From positions 34,064 through 98,063 of the forward strand of contig JAKSPE010000008.1 in the NCBI GenBank assembly GCA_024405015.1: a DNA stretch of 64,000 nt, written 5' to 3'. The stretch comes from Sphaerochaetaceae bacterium (GTDB lineage: Bacteria; Spirochaetota; Spirochaetia; Sphaerochaetales; Sphaerochaetaceae). Positions 16,015-24,357 of the stretch are shown piece after piece. The translations under genes and the position numbers were made by a program. Every line of letters starts with the position of its first letter. Position 1 is the first letter of the stretch. The notes under the pieces are model-generated. The model saw only the letters and a program-made list of their open reading frames with translations. It was not told where the DNA came from and did no database searches.

Positions 16015-18375
16015 TTACAGGATATTCAGTTTTCTCGCAATCTGTACGGCATCGGTCTTACCTTTTGCCCCAAGTTTTCTGTAATTTTCGGCACAGTGGT
16101 ACTTTACGGTACGCTCAGAGATCTTCAAAGCCTGCGCAATCTCCTTGACACAGTAGCCATTGGACTGCATGCGAAGCACCATGAGAGAGGTCTCACTGAA
16201 GTCAGAAAGCTGTGCCGATTCACAAACCAGGTAGCCTGGATAACGTTCGGCGACTGTACCTGTCTCTTTCAGAACCGCATTGAACCAGGAAGAATCAGCG
16301 CCCTCAAGTTCCAGATACTCCTTTTTGGCCTCTTTCAGAAGCGGAAGGATTCCGGCACCCTTCTCGGAGATGATTCTCATGAAACCGCACTCTTGAATCT
16401 CCTGAAGGGTCTCAACAAATTCCTTTTTCCACTCGCGCGCCTCGTTTCTGTTCACGATGGCAAGCAGAAGTCCTGTCTCCATATGGAAATAAGGACGCTT
16501 GTTGACCTGGGAGTAATAGCGAAGCTTCTCGATCAGATTCAAGGCATTGTAGTTCTCTCCGCTTTGGATGTAGCACAGAACCTTTGTCATGTAGCGATAG
16601 CGTTCAAGGGTCCAGAAATCGGTCATCTCATCTGGTGCACCTTCCAGCCATTTGTCTACATAGGTCCGATCACCCTTCATGAGCATGATGCGACATCGCA
16701 AGGCTTCAATGTTTGCTAGAAGCTGGTTGGCCTTCTCTTCTCTCACTCGCTTTTCTAAGGCATCAAGCATCTGAAGTGAATTTCGCACATTTCCGGACAG
16801 AAGGTTGTAGCGGATCAGAATGCCGATACAGGCAAACAGGATCTCAAGCCTTCCACCGCCTTCCACCTCCATCTGGGCAAGCATGGCATTGTGGATGAAC
16901 TCATTGTCGTTGCCACCCTTTTCGTAAAGGCTTTCACCCAAACCCACATGGGCAAGGCCTCTGCCATAGTTTCCGAAAATGGTCTCCAAAGACATACCCA
17001 GGGATTCCACAATGGCTTTGTCATTCTTGCACCAGGAACTCAAGTCCTTTGCACCATTGATGATACTTGGCAGGTTGTCGGTCACGGAGAACTCAGGCAG
17101 TGAGATTCCACCTGTGGTGATCTGGGAAACACCCCGTTGGAACCCATCCAACACATCAGCGTTTCCACGATGTGGAAGAGCAATGTCCAGATACAGCAGA
17201 AAACCGTTGGCCTCACGCTTGTCATCACCCTTTGCACTCTTGGCGTGTTCCTTGAGTTTCGCATACCAGTATTCACTTCGCTCAGGGTTCATCTGAACCG
17301 AATACAGCATACTCATGGCAAACATCAGCGTTGGGCTACTTGCGATGTCATCTTCTTGCAGAGAAAGATAATATCTTCGAAGTCCATAGAACAGGCCATC
17401 GCCAAAATGGCGCTGACCGTTACGAATCAGAAGAGACCTGATGTTTACGGTGTTTCCGCTTTGGCCATACATTTTCAGGGCATTGAGAATATCCCCGTTT
17501 GTCTCATAGTAAAGGCCTGCGTTCTGGCAGCACTGGTTATAGCGCTGAAGTCCAAGAATTTTCAAAGCCATGTTTCGGAGGGCTACCACCAACGATTCTC
17601 GAATGCGGTAGACGCCGTCAGTCAGGCTAATGAAGTTTCCGGCTTGGGAAGCGATCTCCAACATGCTGGCAGCCTGGTTGTCACCAGAAATCATCACAGC
17701 AAGAGGGAGCGTGAACTCGTCGACGACACTGATCTGCATCAGAAATTCCTGAAGCGATTTGCTCCACTGTGGAATGACATTGGTCATAAGATGGCTGACA
17801 AAAATCTCATAAATCTCATGCCTGAGCTCTGCACCCTGCTTTCTCTCATTCTTGGAACGATGCACCAAGGTTGCCAGAAGATATGCATTACCATCACTCA
17901 TACGTACAGAGATCTCAATATCCTCGGCGGAAAGCTTCACACCCTCTTTGTCCAGAATCTGGATCAGCTCTTTGCTGGTCAGTTTAAGGTCATCCTCGGT
18001 CACGATGACAAGATGGCCTTCTGCAATCAGGGAGATCAGATAGGACGGAGTCGGCATTCTTCCGCAAAGGACCAACATAATGTCCTTTCTTCTTGCCAGT
18101 TCTACAATTAGATCCTTTCGATAATCGTCATGAAGTTGCTGCAGGTCATCAAAGATAATGTACTGCATACCCTCAGACTGAGGATCTTTGACCTTTGACA
18201 TGTCAAATTCCTCAAATGCGGAGAATACCAAAGGATCCTTTCCCTTCAGGAATTCCGTAGCAAGACGAGTCTTACCAAAACCTGTGGCTCCATAGATGTA
18301 AACCGAGGAATTGCGGGCCATGGCCAATTCCATTTTTCTATAGGCATTTGGGGCTGGAATAAAATACTCACTCAT
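16015..18375 (-). CDS. MalT-like LuxR-family transcriptional regulator (P-loop ATPase)
   Basis: A 786-residue signal-transduction ATPase with an N-terminal NTPase domain (Walker A GATGFGKTR, residues 29-37; Walker B-like region IIFDDLQQL), a long helical TPR-like middle, and a C-terminal LuxR helix-turn-helix (MVLRMQSNGYCVKEIAQALKISERTVKYHCAENYRKLGAKGKTDA, shown here only as a position: about 725-786). Such proteins (MalT/LAL group) activate transcription when a ligand binds the middle domain. It sits directly upstream of the giant lipoprotein gene, on the same strand with a 117-bp gap, and both upstream regions carry the same 18-bp motif, suggesting auto-regulation and control of the lipoprotein. 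Ribosome-binding site CGGAGAG. Confidence 0.88.
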   Translation of the reverse strand: MSEYFIPAPNAYRKMELAMARNSSVYIYGATGFGKTRLATEFLKGKDPLVFSAFEEFDMSKVKDPQSEGMQYIIFDDLQQLHDDYRKDLIVELARRKDIMLVLCGRMPTPSYLISLIAEGHLVIVTEDDLKLTSKELIQILDKEGVKLSAEDIEISVRMSDGNAYLLATLVHRSKNERKQGAELRHEIYEIFVSHLMTNVIPQWSKSLQEFLMQISVVDEFTLPLAVMISGDNQAASMLEIASQAGNFISLTDGVYRIRESLVVALRNMALKILGLQRYNQCCQNAGLYYETNGDILNALKMYGQSGNTVNIRSLLIRNGQRHFGDGLFYGLRRYYLSLQEDDIASSPTLMFAMSMLYSVQMNPERSEYWYAKLKEHAKSAKGDDKREANGFLLYLDIALPHRGNADVLDGFQRGVSQITTGGISLPEFSVTDNLPSIINGAKDLSSWCKNDKAIVESLGMSLETIFGNYGRGLAHVGLGESLYEKGGNDNEFIHNAMLAQMEVEGGGRLEILFACIGILIRYNLLSGNVRNSLQMLDALEKRVREEKANQLLANIEALRCRIMLMKGDRTYVDKWLEGAPDEMTDFWTLERYRYMTKVLCYIQSGENYNALNLIEKLRYYSQVNKRPYFHMETGLLLAIVNRNEAREWKKEFVETLQEIQECGFMRIISEKGAGILPLLKEAKKEYLELEGADSSWFNAVLKETGTVAERYPGYLVCESAQLSDFSETSLMVLRMQSNGYCVKEIAQALKISERTVKYHCAENYRKLGAKGKTDAVQIARKLNIL

Positions 18376-18424
18376 TGTCGACTCTCCGTACAGACGATTC
18401 TAGTTACCCTTTCAAAGATATCAT

Positions 18425-18442
18425 ACTGTACAAAGGTGCAAA
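18425..18442. promoter_or_regulatory. Shared upstream motif, copy 2 (candidate LuxR-regulator site)
   Basis: ACTGTACAAAGGTGCAAA, 50-67 bp upstream of the LuxR-regulator start and matching the motif at 15980-15997. No other copy was noticed in the window. Confidence 0.5.
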
Positions 18443-18484
18443 ACGAAAAGATTCGGACAAAAATATTGCTTCAAAGAGCCTGTT

Positions 18485-18847
18485 CTACTGTTCTTTCTCT
18501 GCCTCATAGGCAAGCAGAGTCTCAATGACCAGAGAATAGCACTGCTCCACTTTCTCATACAGCTCCAGGTTCACCGGTTCGTTACAAGGTCGAAGCTGCT
18601 CGGTCAGCTGTGATGCTGCCATCTGAAGTTCTGTGAATGCCAGATTCGCAGCAACCCCCTTCAAGGTATGGGCACCGCGAAACATTTCACCTGCATTGCA
18701 TGTGGCAATGGCATCGCGCAAAATCGCAATGGAGTTGTCAGCTGGGAATTTGAGAATGAATTTATCGATAAGACGCTCGTTCATCAGGCGCTTCAAAGCT
18801 AGATCGTAGTCCCCGTGAAGTCTTTCATAGCATTCCCTGATGGTCAT
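18485..18847 (-). CDS. HPt (histidine phosphotransfer) domain protein
   Basis: A stand-alone phosphotransfer protein of 120 residues. His60 in FRGAHTLKGVAANL is the phospho-acceptor of the HPt four-helix bundle; the following LQMAASQLTEQLR helix is typical. It would shuttle phosphate between response-regulator receivers in a multistep phosphorelay. ATG 18847 was chosen because GGGAG lies 6 nt upstream; two earlier in-frame starts are less well placed. No kinase is directly adjacent; the nearest candidate partner is the hybrid receiver protein at 21460-23010. Confidence 0.85.
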   Translation of the reverse strand: MTIRECYERLHGDYDLALKRLMNERLIDKFILKFPADNSIAILRDAIATCNAGEMFRGAHTLKGVAANLAFTELQMAASQLTEQLRPCNEPVNLELYEKVEQCYSLVIETLLAYEAEKEQ

Positions 18848-19079
18848 AGGCATCTCCCATACTGTCTGATAGAACAATCATACACCAATTTCCAAAGGAT
18901 TCAACATAGATAAATATTTTACAAATATGCAATTACAATATGAAAAACTTGTCAGCACCCCATAAGGTCCGATCCCATCTTTTGGAACTTCTTTCCCGAT
19001 TGTCATTCTTCCGATACAAATGCTCTTTTCAAAGAGGAATAAATGTTGGATGATTAGCCATCACGCTTAGAGGTAACAC

Positions 19080-19772
19080 ATGGCAAAAGTCGGAATCATC
19101 GCAGCTATGGACGAGGAGCTTGCCCTCTTCCTGCAGTTGACAGGCAAAGAGAAATCAAAGAACGAGTTCGTCGAATGCACAATCAACGGAACCGACTGTG
19201 TTCTGGTCAAATGCGGCATCGGAAAAGTCAATGCGGCACTGACCACACAGAGACTCATCTCCGAATACAAGGTCACACACATCATCAACACAGGCATCGC
19301 AGGAGCCCTTGCCAAGAACCTTAGGGTCTTTGACATTGTCGTTTCCACCGATACCGTCTACCATGACTTTGATGTGACAGGCTTTGGCTACAAGCCAACC
19401 ATGATTCCAAGAATGAAAGAAAGCTATTTCAAGGCAGACAACGCACTGATCGAGAATGCCAAGACCGCATTCCAAACCATCAGCACAAAGGAAGGCTTCG
19501 AGTCCGTACACATGATGGAAGGCAGAGTCGCCTCTGGTGACCAGTTCATCTGCGACAAGAGCGTCAAGCAGCATATCATTGATATCTGCAATCCTGCCTG
19601 CGTGGAAATGGAAGGTGCCGCCATTGCCCATACCAGCTTTGTGAACAAGGTACCATTTGTCGTGATTCGCTGCATGAGCGACAATGCCGAAGAGTCAACC
19701 GAAGCCTTCAACGAAAAGAAGGCCGCCCTCATAAGCGCAGAGCTTGTGATTGCCATGTTAGGAGAGTTCTGA
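19080..19772 (+). CDS. mtnN: 5'-methylthioadenosine/S-adenosylhomocysteine nucleosidase
   Basis: Cleaves adenine from MTA and SAH, the first step in recycling SAH and in AI-2 production. 230 residues, the usual length. Catalytic residues are visible: Glu12 (AAMDEEL), Glu178 (VEMEGAA, with Glu176 also conserved) and Asp201 (CMSDNAEE); VYHDFDVTGFGY binds the substrate. Ribosome-binding site GAGGTAAC. One nucleotide separates it from luxS, so the two form an mtnN-luxS operon making S-ribosylhomocysteine and then homocysteine plus AI-2 precursor. Confidence 0.97.
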   Translation: MAKVGIIAAMDEELALFLQLTGKEKSKNEFVECTINGTDCVLVKCGIGKVNAALTTQRLISEYKVTHIINTGIAGALAKNLRVFDIVVSTDTVYHDFDVTGFGYKPTMIPRMKESYFKADNALIENAKTAFQTISTKEGFESVHMMEGRVASGDQFICDKSVKQHIIDICNPACVEMEGAAIAHTSFVNKVPFVVIRCMSDNAEESTEAFNEKKAALISAELVIAMLGEF

Positions 19773-19773
19773 G

Positions 19774-20247
19774 ATGCCATACAATGTAGAAAGTTTCAAT
19801 CTGGATCACACAAAGGTCCATGCACCATATCTGAGAATCGCTGGAAAGAAGACCGGAAAATGCGGTGACCACATCACCAAATTTGACATCAGACTCTGCC
19901 AGCCGAACCTGGCTTTCATGGGAACCGGAGCCCTTCACACCATTGAGCATATCTTTGCTGAGACCATTCGTGACGTCCTGGACAAGGACAGCGTCATTGA
20001 CTTCAGCCCAATGGGATGCCGCACAGGCTTTTACCTCACCCTCTTTGGAGATCTCAAGGAGCAGGATATCCTAGATCCGATCCTTCAGGTCTTCCGAACC
20101 ATCGCAGCTTGGGACAAGCCAATTCCAGCACAGAGCGAAATCGAGTGCGGAAACTACAGAGATATGGACCTTCCAGAAGCCAAGAGACTTGCAAAGGAGT
20201 TTGTGGAAGGCATTGAGCGCAAGGGTTGGAATCCGTTTGAGGCCTAA
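19774..20247 (+). CDS. luxS: S-ribosylhomocysteine lyase LuxS
   Basis: Converts S-ribosylhomocysteine to homocysteine and DPD, the precursor of autoinducer-2. 157 residues, normal family length. Metal ligands His55 and His59 (HTIEH) and Cys125 (ECGNYRD), catalytic Glu58 and Cys82 (GCRTGFY) are all present. It follows mtnN and ends 8 nt before the convergent diguanylate cyclase gene, leaving no room for a separate terminator. Confidence 0.98.
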   Translation: MPYNVESFNLDHTKVHAPYLRIAGKKTGKCGDHITKFDIRLCQPNLAFMGTGALHTIEHIFAETIRDVLDKDSVIDFSPMGCRTGFYLTLFGDLKEQDILDPILQVFRTIAAWDKPIPAQSEIECGNYRDMDLPEAKRLAKEFVEGIERKGWNPFEA

Positions 20248-20255
20248 AAATCCCT

Positions 20256-21398
20256 TCACACTCTTCTGATATTGTTGGACTGATAATAGCCGAGTTTATC
20301 GACGGAAAGAACGTTCTCTGCTTCAGAGATCAGTTTGAATATGTCCGCACCTGCACCGTAGGCATAACCGACGGCGGCAAAAGAATCGTGGACAGAGACC
20401 TTTCGGATGAAAGTATTCACCAAGCCTTCAAATTCGACGCGCTTTGCGTTCTTGACGACGACATAAAAGTCATCTCCACCGATTCGGTATACAGAGCCGA
20501 CTTCAAAACTTCGCTTCAGAAGGTCTGCAAGAAGCAGGATTCTATTGTTGCCCTTCTCGACTCCCTGAGAATCATTGATTCGCTTCAGCGCATTGACATC
20601 ACAGTAGACAATGCCAAGCTTCTCCTCTTCCTTCAGAGCTGGAAGAGCACCTTCAAAAGCATTTCTGTTCTTTAGTCCTGTCATGCTGTCCTGAATGGAG
20701 ATTTCGGTAATCAGCTGATCTTTTGTTCGGAACTCCATGATCTCTCCGGAAAGGATCATAACATAGATGAGAATGACAGAGAAGGAACATGCGATATAGA
20801 GCAAGGAATATGCTGGATAAACAAAGGCCAAAACAAAAACAGAAAATGCAGGAATCAGAAGATACAGACTGTAAATGATGGCAGACCTTGTTCCTGTGAC
20901 TTTTCTGTTGTGAAGAATGAGAATGATAATATAGATCTCACAAAAACTAGGAAGAACTGCGGTATAGTTGATGATCTGTCCGTACGTGACAACACCATCA
21001 GTAATGGACATGAATTTGCCGGACAAAGTCGCAACCAGGATGAAAACCGTATCGCCAAGGCAAAAACCGAGGATGGCCTTTGCGTGGTCAAAGTTGAACT
21101 TTCTCTTCTCCTGAAGCTCTGCATAGATATACATGCAAATGAAATATAAGACAAAGTCCGCAATCAGGAACGACAATACGCCAGCTACGAACTTCATGGC
21201 ATCCGGATAATTTCCACTTTCAATGACATATGACAAAGCATCGATTACCAAAGCCATCAGCGTGGCACCGACAGCCCTTCGAAACTGGAGCGCCTTGTTT
21301 TTCGAGATTCTGGTGACAGAGAACAGTCCCATTAGAACAATGAACATGAATACCGCACAGACCGATTCAGCGGCAATGACCAGATAATATCCTTTCAC
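20256..21398 (-). CDS. Membrane-bound diguanylate cyclase (GGDEF domain, GGDDF variant)
   Basis: A 380-residue protein with about seven hydrophobic N-terminal segments (residues 5-225) followed by a GGDEF domain: DSMTGLKNRNAF, YCDVNALKRINDSQG and the active-site loop RIGGDDF at 307-311. The fourth position of the signature is Asp instead of Glu, a conservative change of a catalytic or metal-binding residue, so activity is likely but not certain. It would make c-di-GMP in response to a membrane or extracellular signal. The start is a GTG. It lies 61 nt downstream of the hybrid receiver protein on the same strand and may be co-transcribed. Confidence 0.85.
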   Translation of the reverse strand: MKGYYLVIAAESVCAVFMFIVLMGLFSVTRISKNKALQFRRAVGATLMALVIDALSYVIESGNYPDAMKFVAGVLSFLIADFVLYFICMYIYAELQEKRKFNFDHAKAILGFCLGDTVFILVATLSGKFMSITDGVVTYGQIINYTAVLPSFCEIYIIILILHNRKVTGTRSAIIYSLYLLIPAFSVFVLAFVYPAYSLLYIACSFSVILIYVMILSGEIMEFRTKDQLITEISIQDSMTGLKNRNAFEGALPALKEEEKLGIVYCDVNALKRINDSQGVEKGNNRILLLADLLKRSFEVGSVYRIGGDDFYVVVKNAKRVEFEGLVNTFIRKVSVHDSFAAVGYAYGAGADIFKLISEAENVLSVDKLGYYQSNNIRRV

Positions 21399-21459
21399 TT
21401 TCCCAGTTCCCCTTCCCTTGAAACCTGCTACAATGCCCTACAAGCTGATTTCATTGGCT

Positions 21460-23010
21460 TCAATACATGATTTGGGTCAGGGTATCCAGAAGAACATCCG
21501 CTTCCACAGGCTTTCCCAAGAACCCGTTCATACCAGCGTCAATAGCCTTTGCCACATCATCGGTGAAACCGTTGGCCGTGACAGCAATGATCGGCAAAAA
21601 GGACTTATGTTCATTGTCCATGCTTCTGATTGTCGTCGCAGCTTCGTATCCATCCATAGTAGGCATCTGGATATCCATCAATATGACATCGTAATAGGAT
21701 TCATCATGCTGTTCAACCATCTCAACACATTTTCGCCCATCCGATGCCGTTTCAGCCTCAATTCCCAGTTCGTGGAGCATCTCGACAAGAATCTCGGCAC
21801 ACAGTTCATTGTCCTCGGTCACCAAAGCCCTTTTTCCGCGCAGAGTTGAGACTTTCTTCTCCACATCGGAGGCAGAGGAAGCCTCATAATCCACCAGAAT
21901 CGGAATGGAAAGCTCCACATGGCTTCCCCCTTTCATGTTACTGTCCAAATGGAATGTCCCTTCCAACTGTTCTACCAGTTTCCGCACAACCTCAAAGCCA
22001 AGGATCTTGTCATCAGGCTTTCGGTCGTATGGGATTCCCTGGCCATCGTCATCGATGATGGCCACAAACATCTGACAGCCTTCCTTTTCACAAGGCTCCT
22101 CAAAGATGGAAATGTTCACATTGCCGCCATTGGCGGTAGAGATCAGAGACCTGCAGATGAGAAACGTCATGATTCTTCGGATTCTTACAGGATCTGACAG
22201 AACCATGTTGTGCTCAATCTGGATCTCATAGTTGAAATCCTGCTTTCCGTAACCGCTTATGATGCTCTTCACGGTTTGTCGAATCGGTTCCATGATGTCC
22301 AAAAGGTTCACAGGTTCCTGGAAGACACGTGTCAGATTGTCGTTTGGACAAACCATGTCCAAGACACCTCCCATGACATCGCGGACGAAAGCGCTGATTC
22401 GTCGAAGATCTCCAAGACTTTGGGACCTCTGGTTCGGGGATTCCTTGTCACGCTCCATGGCATTGATATGGGAGTCCAGGCTTTCCATTGCATATTCGAT
22501 GTCCTTGGCAAGGTCACTGAAGAACCACTTCTTCTCAAGAACCGCGTTCTCTGCAGCTCGCATGGCCATTGCTACATCGGCCTTGCCCTGACGGATCTGG
22601 CTCATGACATCGGTCACAATCTTGAAATACCCGACAAGCACATAACCTTGGCCTTCCACATGCTTTGCCCTTCCTCCCCAACGGACATACTGGTCTCCTA
22701 GCGTCGGATGGACAATCACAAAAGAGCTTTCCGCTTTTTCGAGACGCATCATCTCACGAATGGTTGCGTTGACATTTGGATGGTCGATTTTTCTGATTTT
22801 TGAAAGCCAAAGCTCGTAGATATCTTCCGGAGACAGACCTTGCACATCAAGTGACAGAAACCGCCAAAACATGTCATCCATCTGCATCCTAGGCAGACGG
22901 GACTCCTCGATCTCTATGCGCCATGTTCCGACAGTGGCATCTTCCATGATGGTTTGGAGATCCTCAAGTCGCTCCCTAAGCTGGTCGGCATCTAAAGTGT
23001 CGTACATCAT
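21460..23010 (-). CDS. Hybrid sensor protein with degenerate histidine kinase and intact receiver domain
   Basis: A 516-residue cytoplasmic protein: PAS-like sensor (about 20-130), a DHp-like helix, HATPase_c-like domain (about 250-370) and a C-terminal receiver (about 390-516). The receiver is intact: Asp446 (LMDIQMPTMDG) and Lys500 (GKP). The kinase part is not. The H-box normally reading FLANMSHEIRTPMN is FFSDLAKDIEYAME, with Lys169 at the His position, and the N-box Asn is replaced (FLICRSLIST); DDDGQGIP and the GGSHVELSIP box remain. It probably cannot autophosphorylate. Start is 23010 or the adjacent ATG at 23007 (GGAGGG stands right before them). Confidence 0.85.
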   Translation of the reverse strand: MMYDTLDADQLRERLEDLQTIMEDATVGTWRIEIEESRLPRMQMDDMFWRFLSLDVQGLSPEDIYELWLSKIRKIDHPNVNATIREMMRLEKAESSFVIVHPTLGDQYVRWGGRAKHVEGQGYVLVGYFKIVTDVMSQIRQGKADVAMAMRAAENAVLEKKWFFSDLAKDIEYAMESLDSHINAMERDKESPNQRSQSLGDLRRISAFVRDVMGGVLDMVCPNDNLTRVFQEPVNLLDIMEPIRQTVKSIISGYGKQDFNYEIQIEHNMVLSDPVRIRRIMTFLICRSLISTANGGNVNISIFEEPCEKEGCQMFVAIIDDDGQGIPYDRKPDDKILGFEVVRKLVEQLEGTFHLDSNMKGGSHVELSIPILVDYEASSASDVEKKVSTLRGKRALVTEDNELCAEILVEMLHELGIEAETASDGRKCVEMVEQHDESYYDVILMDIQMPTMDGYEAATTIRSMDNEHKSFLPIIAVTANGFTDDVAKAIDAGMNGFLGKPVEADVLLDTLTQIMY

Positions 23011-23210
23011 CCCTCCAGAAACTGACGCTTTCCTAAACAGTCCCTGATCACTTTGCCCGACTTTGGCTTTTGTTTTCTAATCACTTTATATAAAAGAAAA
23101 TGTTGATTTTCAATTCATATTTCATTTATTTTTGTTAATCCCCACCTTCTGCAACAAACCGTTTTCATTTTGCAACAAAACAGATTTCTGATAAATTTTC
23201 ACAACAAAGA

Positions 23211-23239
23211 TTGCAACAATATTAGGTTTTTACTATACT
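23211..23239 (+). promoter_or_regulatory. carAB promoter
   Basis: -35 TTGCAA (23211-23216), a 17-bp spacer and -10 TATACT (23234-23239). Transcription would start near 23246, giving a leader of about 14 nt, too short for a riboswitch or attenuator. Confidence 0.65.
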
Positions 23240-23259
23240 TCCACCAATTTGAGAACCTT

Positions 23260-24357
23260 ATGAAAGAAGCAATTTTGAAACTTAAAGACGGAACAGAGTT
23301 CCTTGGCATCCAGTTTGGTGCTCCAGCGGATCTTGCAACTGGCGAGGTGGTGTTCAACACCGGAATCCCAGGTTATCAGGAGATCCTGACAGACCCTTCC
23401 TACGAGGGTCAGATCGTCACTTTGACAAGTCCTATGATCGGCAATTACGGAATTGATGTTTCCGATAACGAAAGCAGTGGTATCAAAGCCACTGCTTTTA
23501 TTATAAGGAAGCTCTATCGCGGCCCGGTCATGAGTGGCAGAAAGACCTTGGATGAATTCCTTGCACAGCAAGGGATCATCGGCCTTGAGGGCGTCGATAC
23601 CAGAGCCCTGACATTGCACCTCAGAGACCACGGCGCACAGAACGGCATCATCTTCTATCCAGAGAACAGAGAGGAGGCAGAAAAGAAACTTGCCTACTTC
23701 CCTTCCATCACCGACAGAGACCTCATTGATGAGGTTGCGGTACAGCAGAAGATTGAAAACCCGGATCTTGGAGAAGGCTTCACCTCTTGTCCGACAAATC
23801 CGACAAAGCACATTGCTCTTGTGGACTTTGGCGTCAAGCGATCAATCATCGAGAACTTCTACAAGCGAAATGCAAAGGTCACCGTACTTCCACCAGATGC
23901 AACTGCACAGGATATCCTGGATGTCAATCCGGATCTGCTTTTTCTGTCCAACGGTCCTGGAGACCCTGCCCTTCTGAAACAGCAGGCAAAAATGGTCAGA
24001 TCCCTTCTCGGAAAGCTTCCGATTGCCGGAATCTGCCTGGGCCATCAGATCATCACCCACGCAATCGGCGGAACAACCGTCAAGATGAAGTTCGGCCACC
24101 ATGGCTCCAACCAGCCGGTGCGTGACACCTTCACAGGAAAGACCTTCGTCACTGCACAGAACCACGGCTTCATGTCTGACAGAGCCTCCCTTCCTATGGG
24201 AACCAAGATCTGGTTCGAGAATGCCAACGACAACTCCGTCGAAGGAATCGTGAACGACGAGCTTCAGGTCATGTCAGTCCAGTTCCACCCAGAGGCAGCA
24301 CCAGGACCTCTTGAGGCAGCCGAGATTTTCGATGCTTTCCTAAGGAGCGCAAAATGA
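23260..24357 (+). CDS. carA: Carbamoyl-phosphate synthase small (glutaminase) subunit
   Basis: Supplies ammonia from glutamine to CarB for carbamoyl phosphate, used in pyrimidine and arginine synthesis. 365 residues. The N-terminal half has EVVFNTGIPGYQEILTDPSY and TSPMIGNYG; the class I glutamine amidotransferase half has the catalytic triad Cys259 (GICLGHQ), His343 and Glu345 (QFHPEA). The ATG at 23260 fits the family N-terminus and the promoter; the 30 upstream in-frame codons cover the promoter and are excluded. Overlaps carB by 4 nt. Confidence 0.96.
   Translation: MKEAILKLKDGTEFLGIQFGAPADLATGEVVFNTGIPGYQEILTDPSYEGQIVTLTSPMIGNYGIDVSDNESSGIKATAFIIRKLYRGPVMSGRKTLDEFLAQQGIIGLEGVDTRALTLHLRDHGAQNGIIFYPENREEAEKKLAYFPSITDRDLIDEVAVQQKIENPDLGEGFTSCPTNPTKHIALVDFGVKRSIIENFYKRNAKVTVLPPDATAQDILDVNPDLLFLSNGPGDPALLKQQAKMVRSLLGKLPIAGICLGHQIITHAIGGTTVKMKFGHHGSNQPVRDTFTGKTFVTAQNHGFMSDRASLPMGTKIWFENANDNSVEGIVNDELQVMSVQFHPEAAPGPLEAAEIFDAFLRSAK

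Noticed and set aside
18848..19079. SAM or SAH riboswitch before mtnN-luxS
   Set aside because: The 232-bp divergent gap is AT-rich and no conserved riboswitch core or terminator was found.
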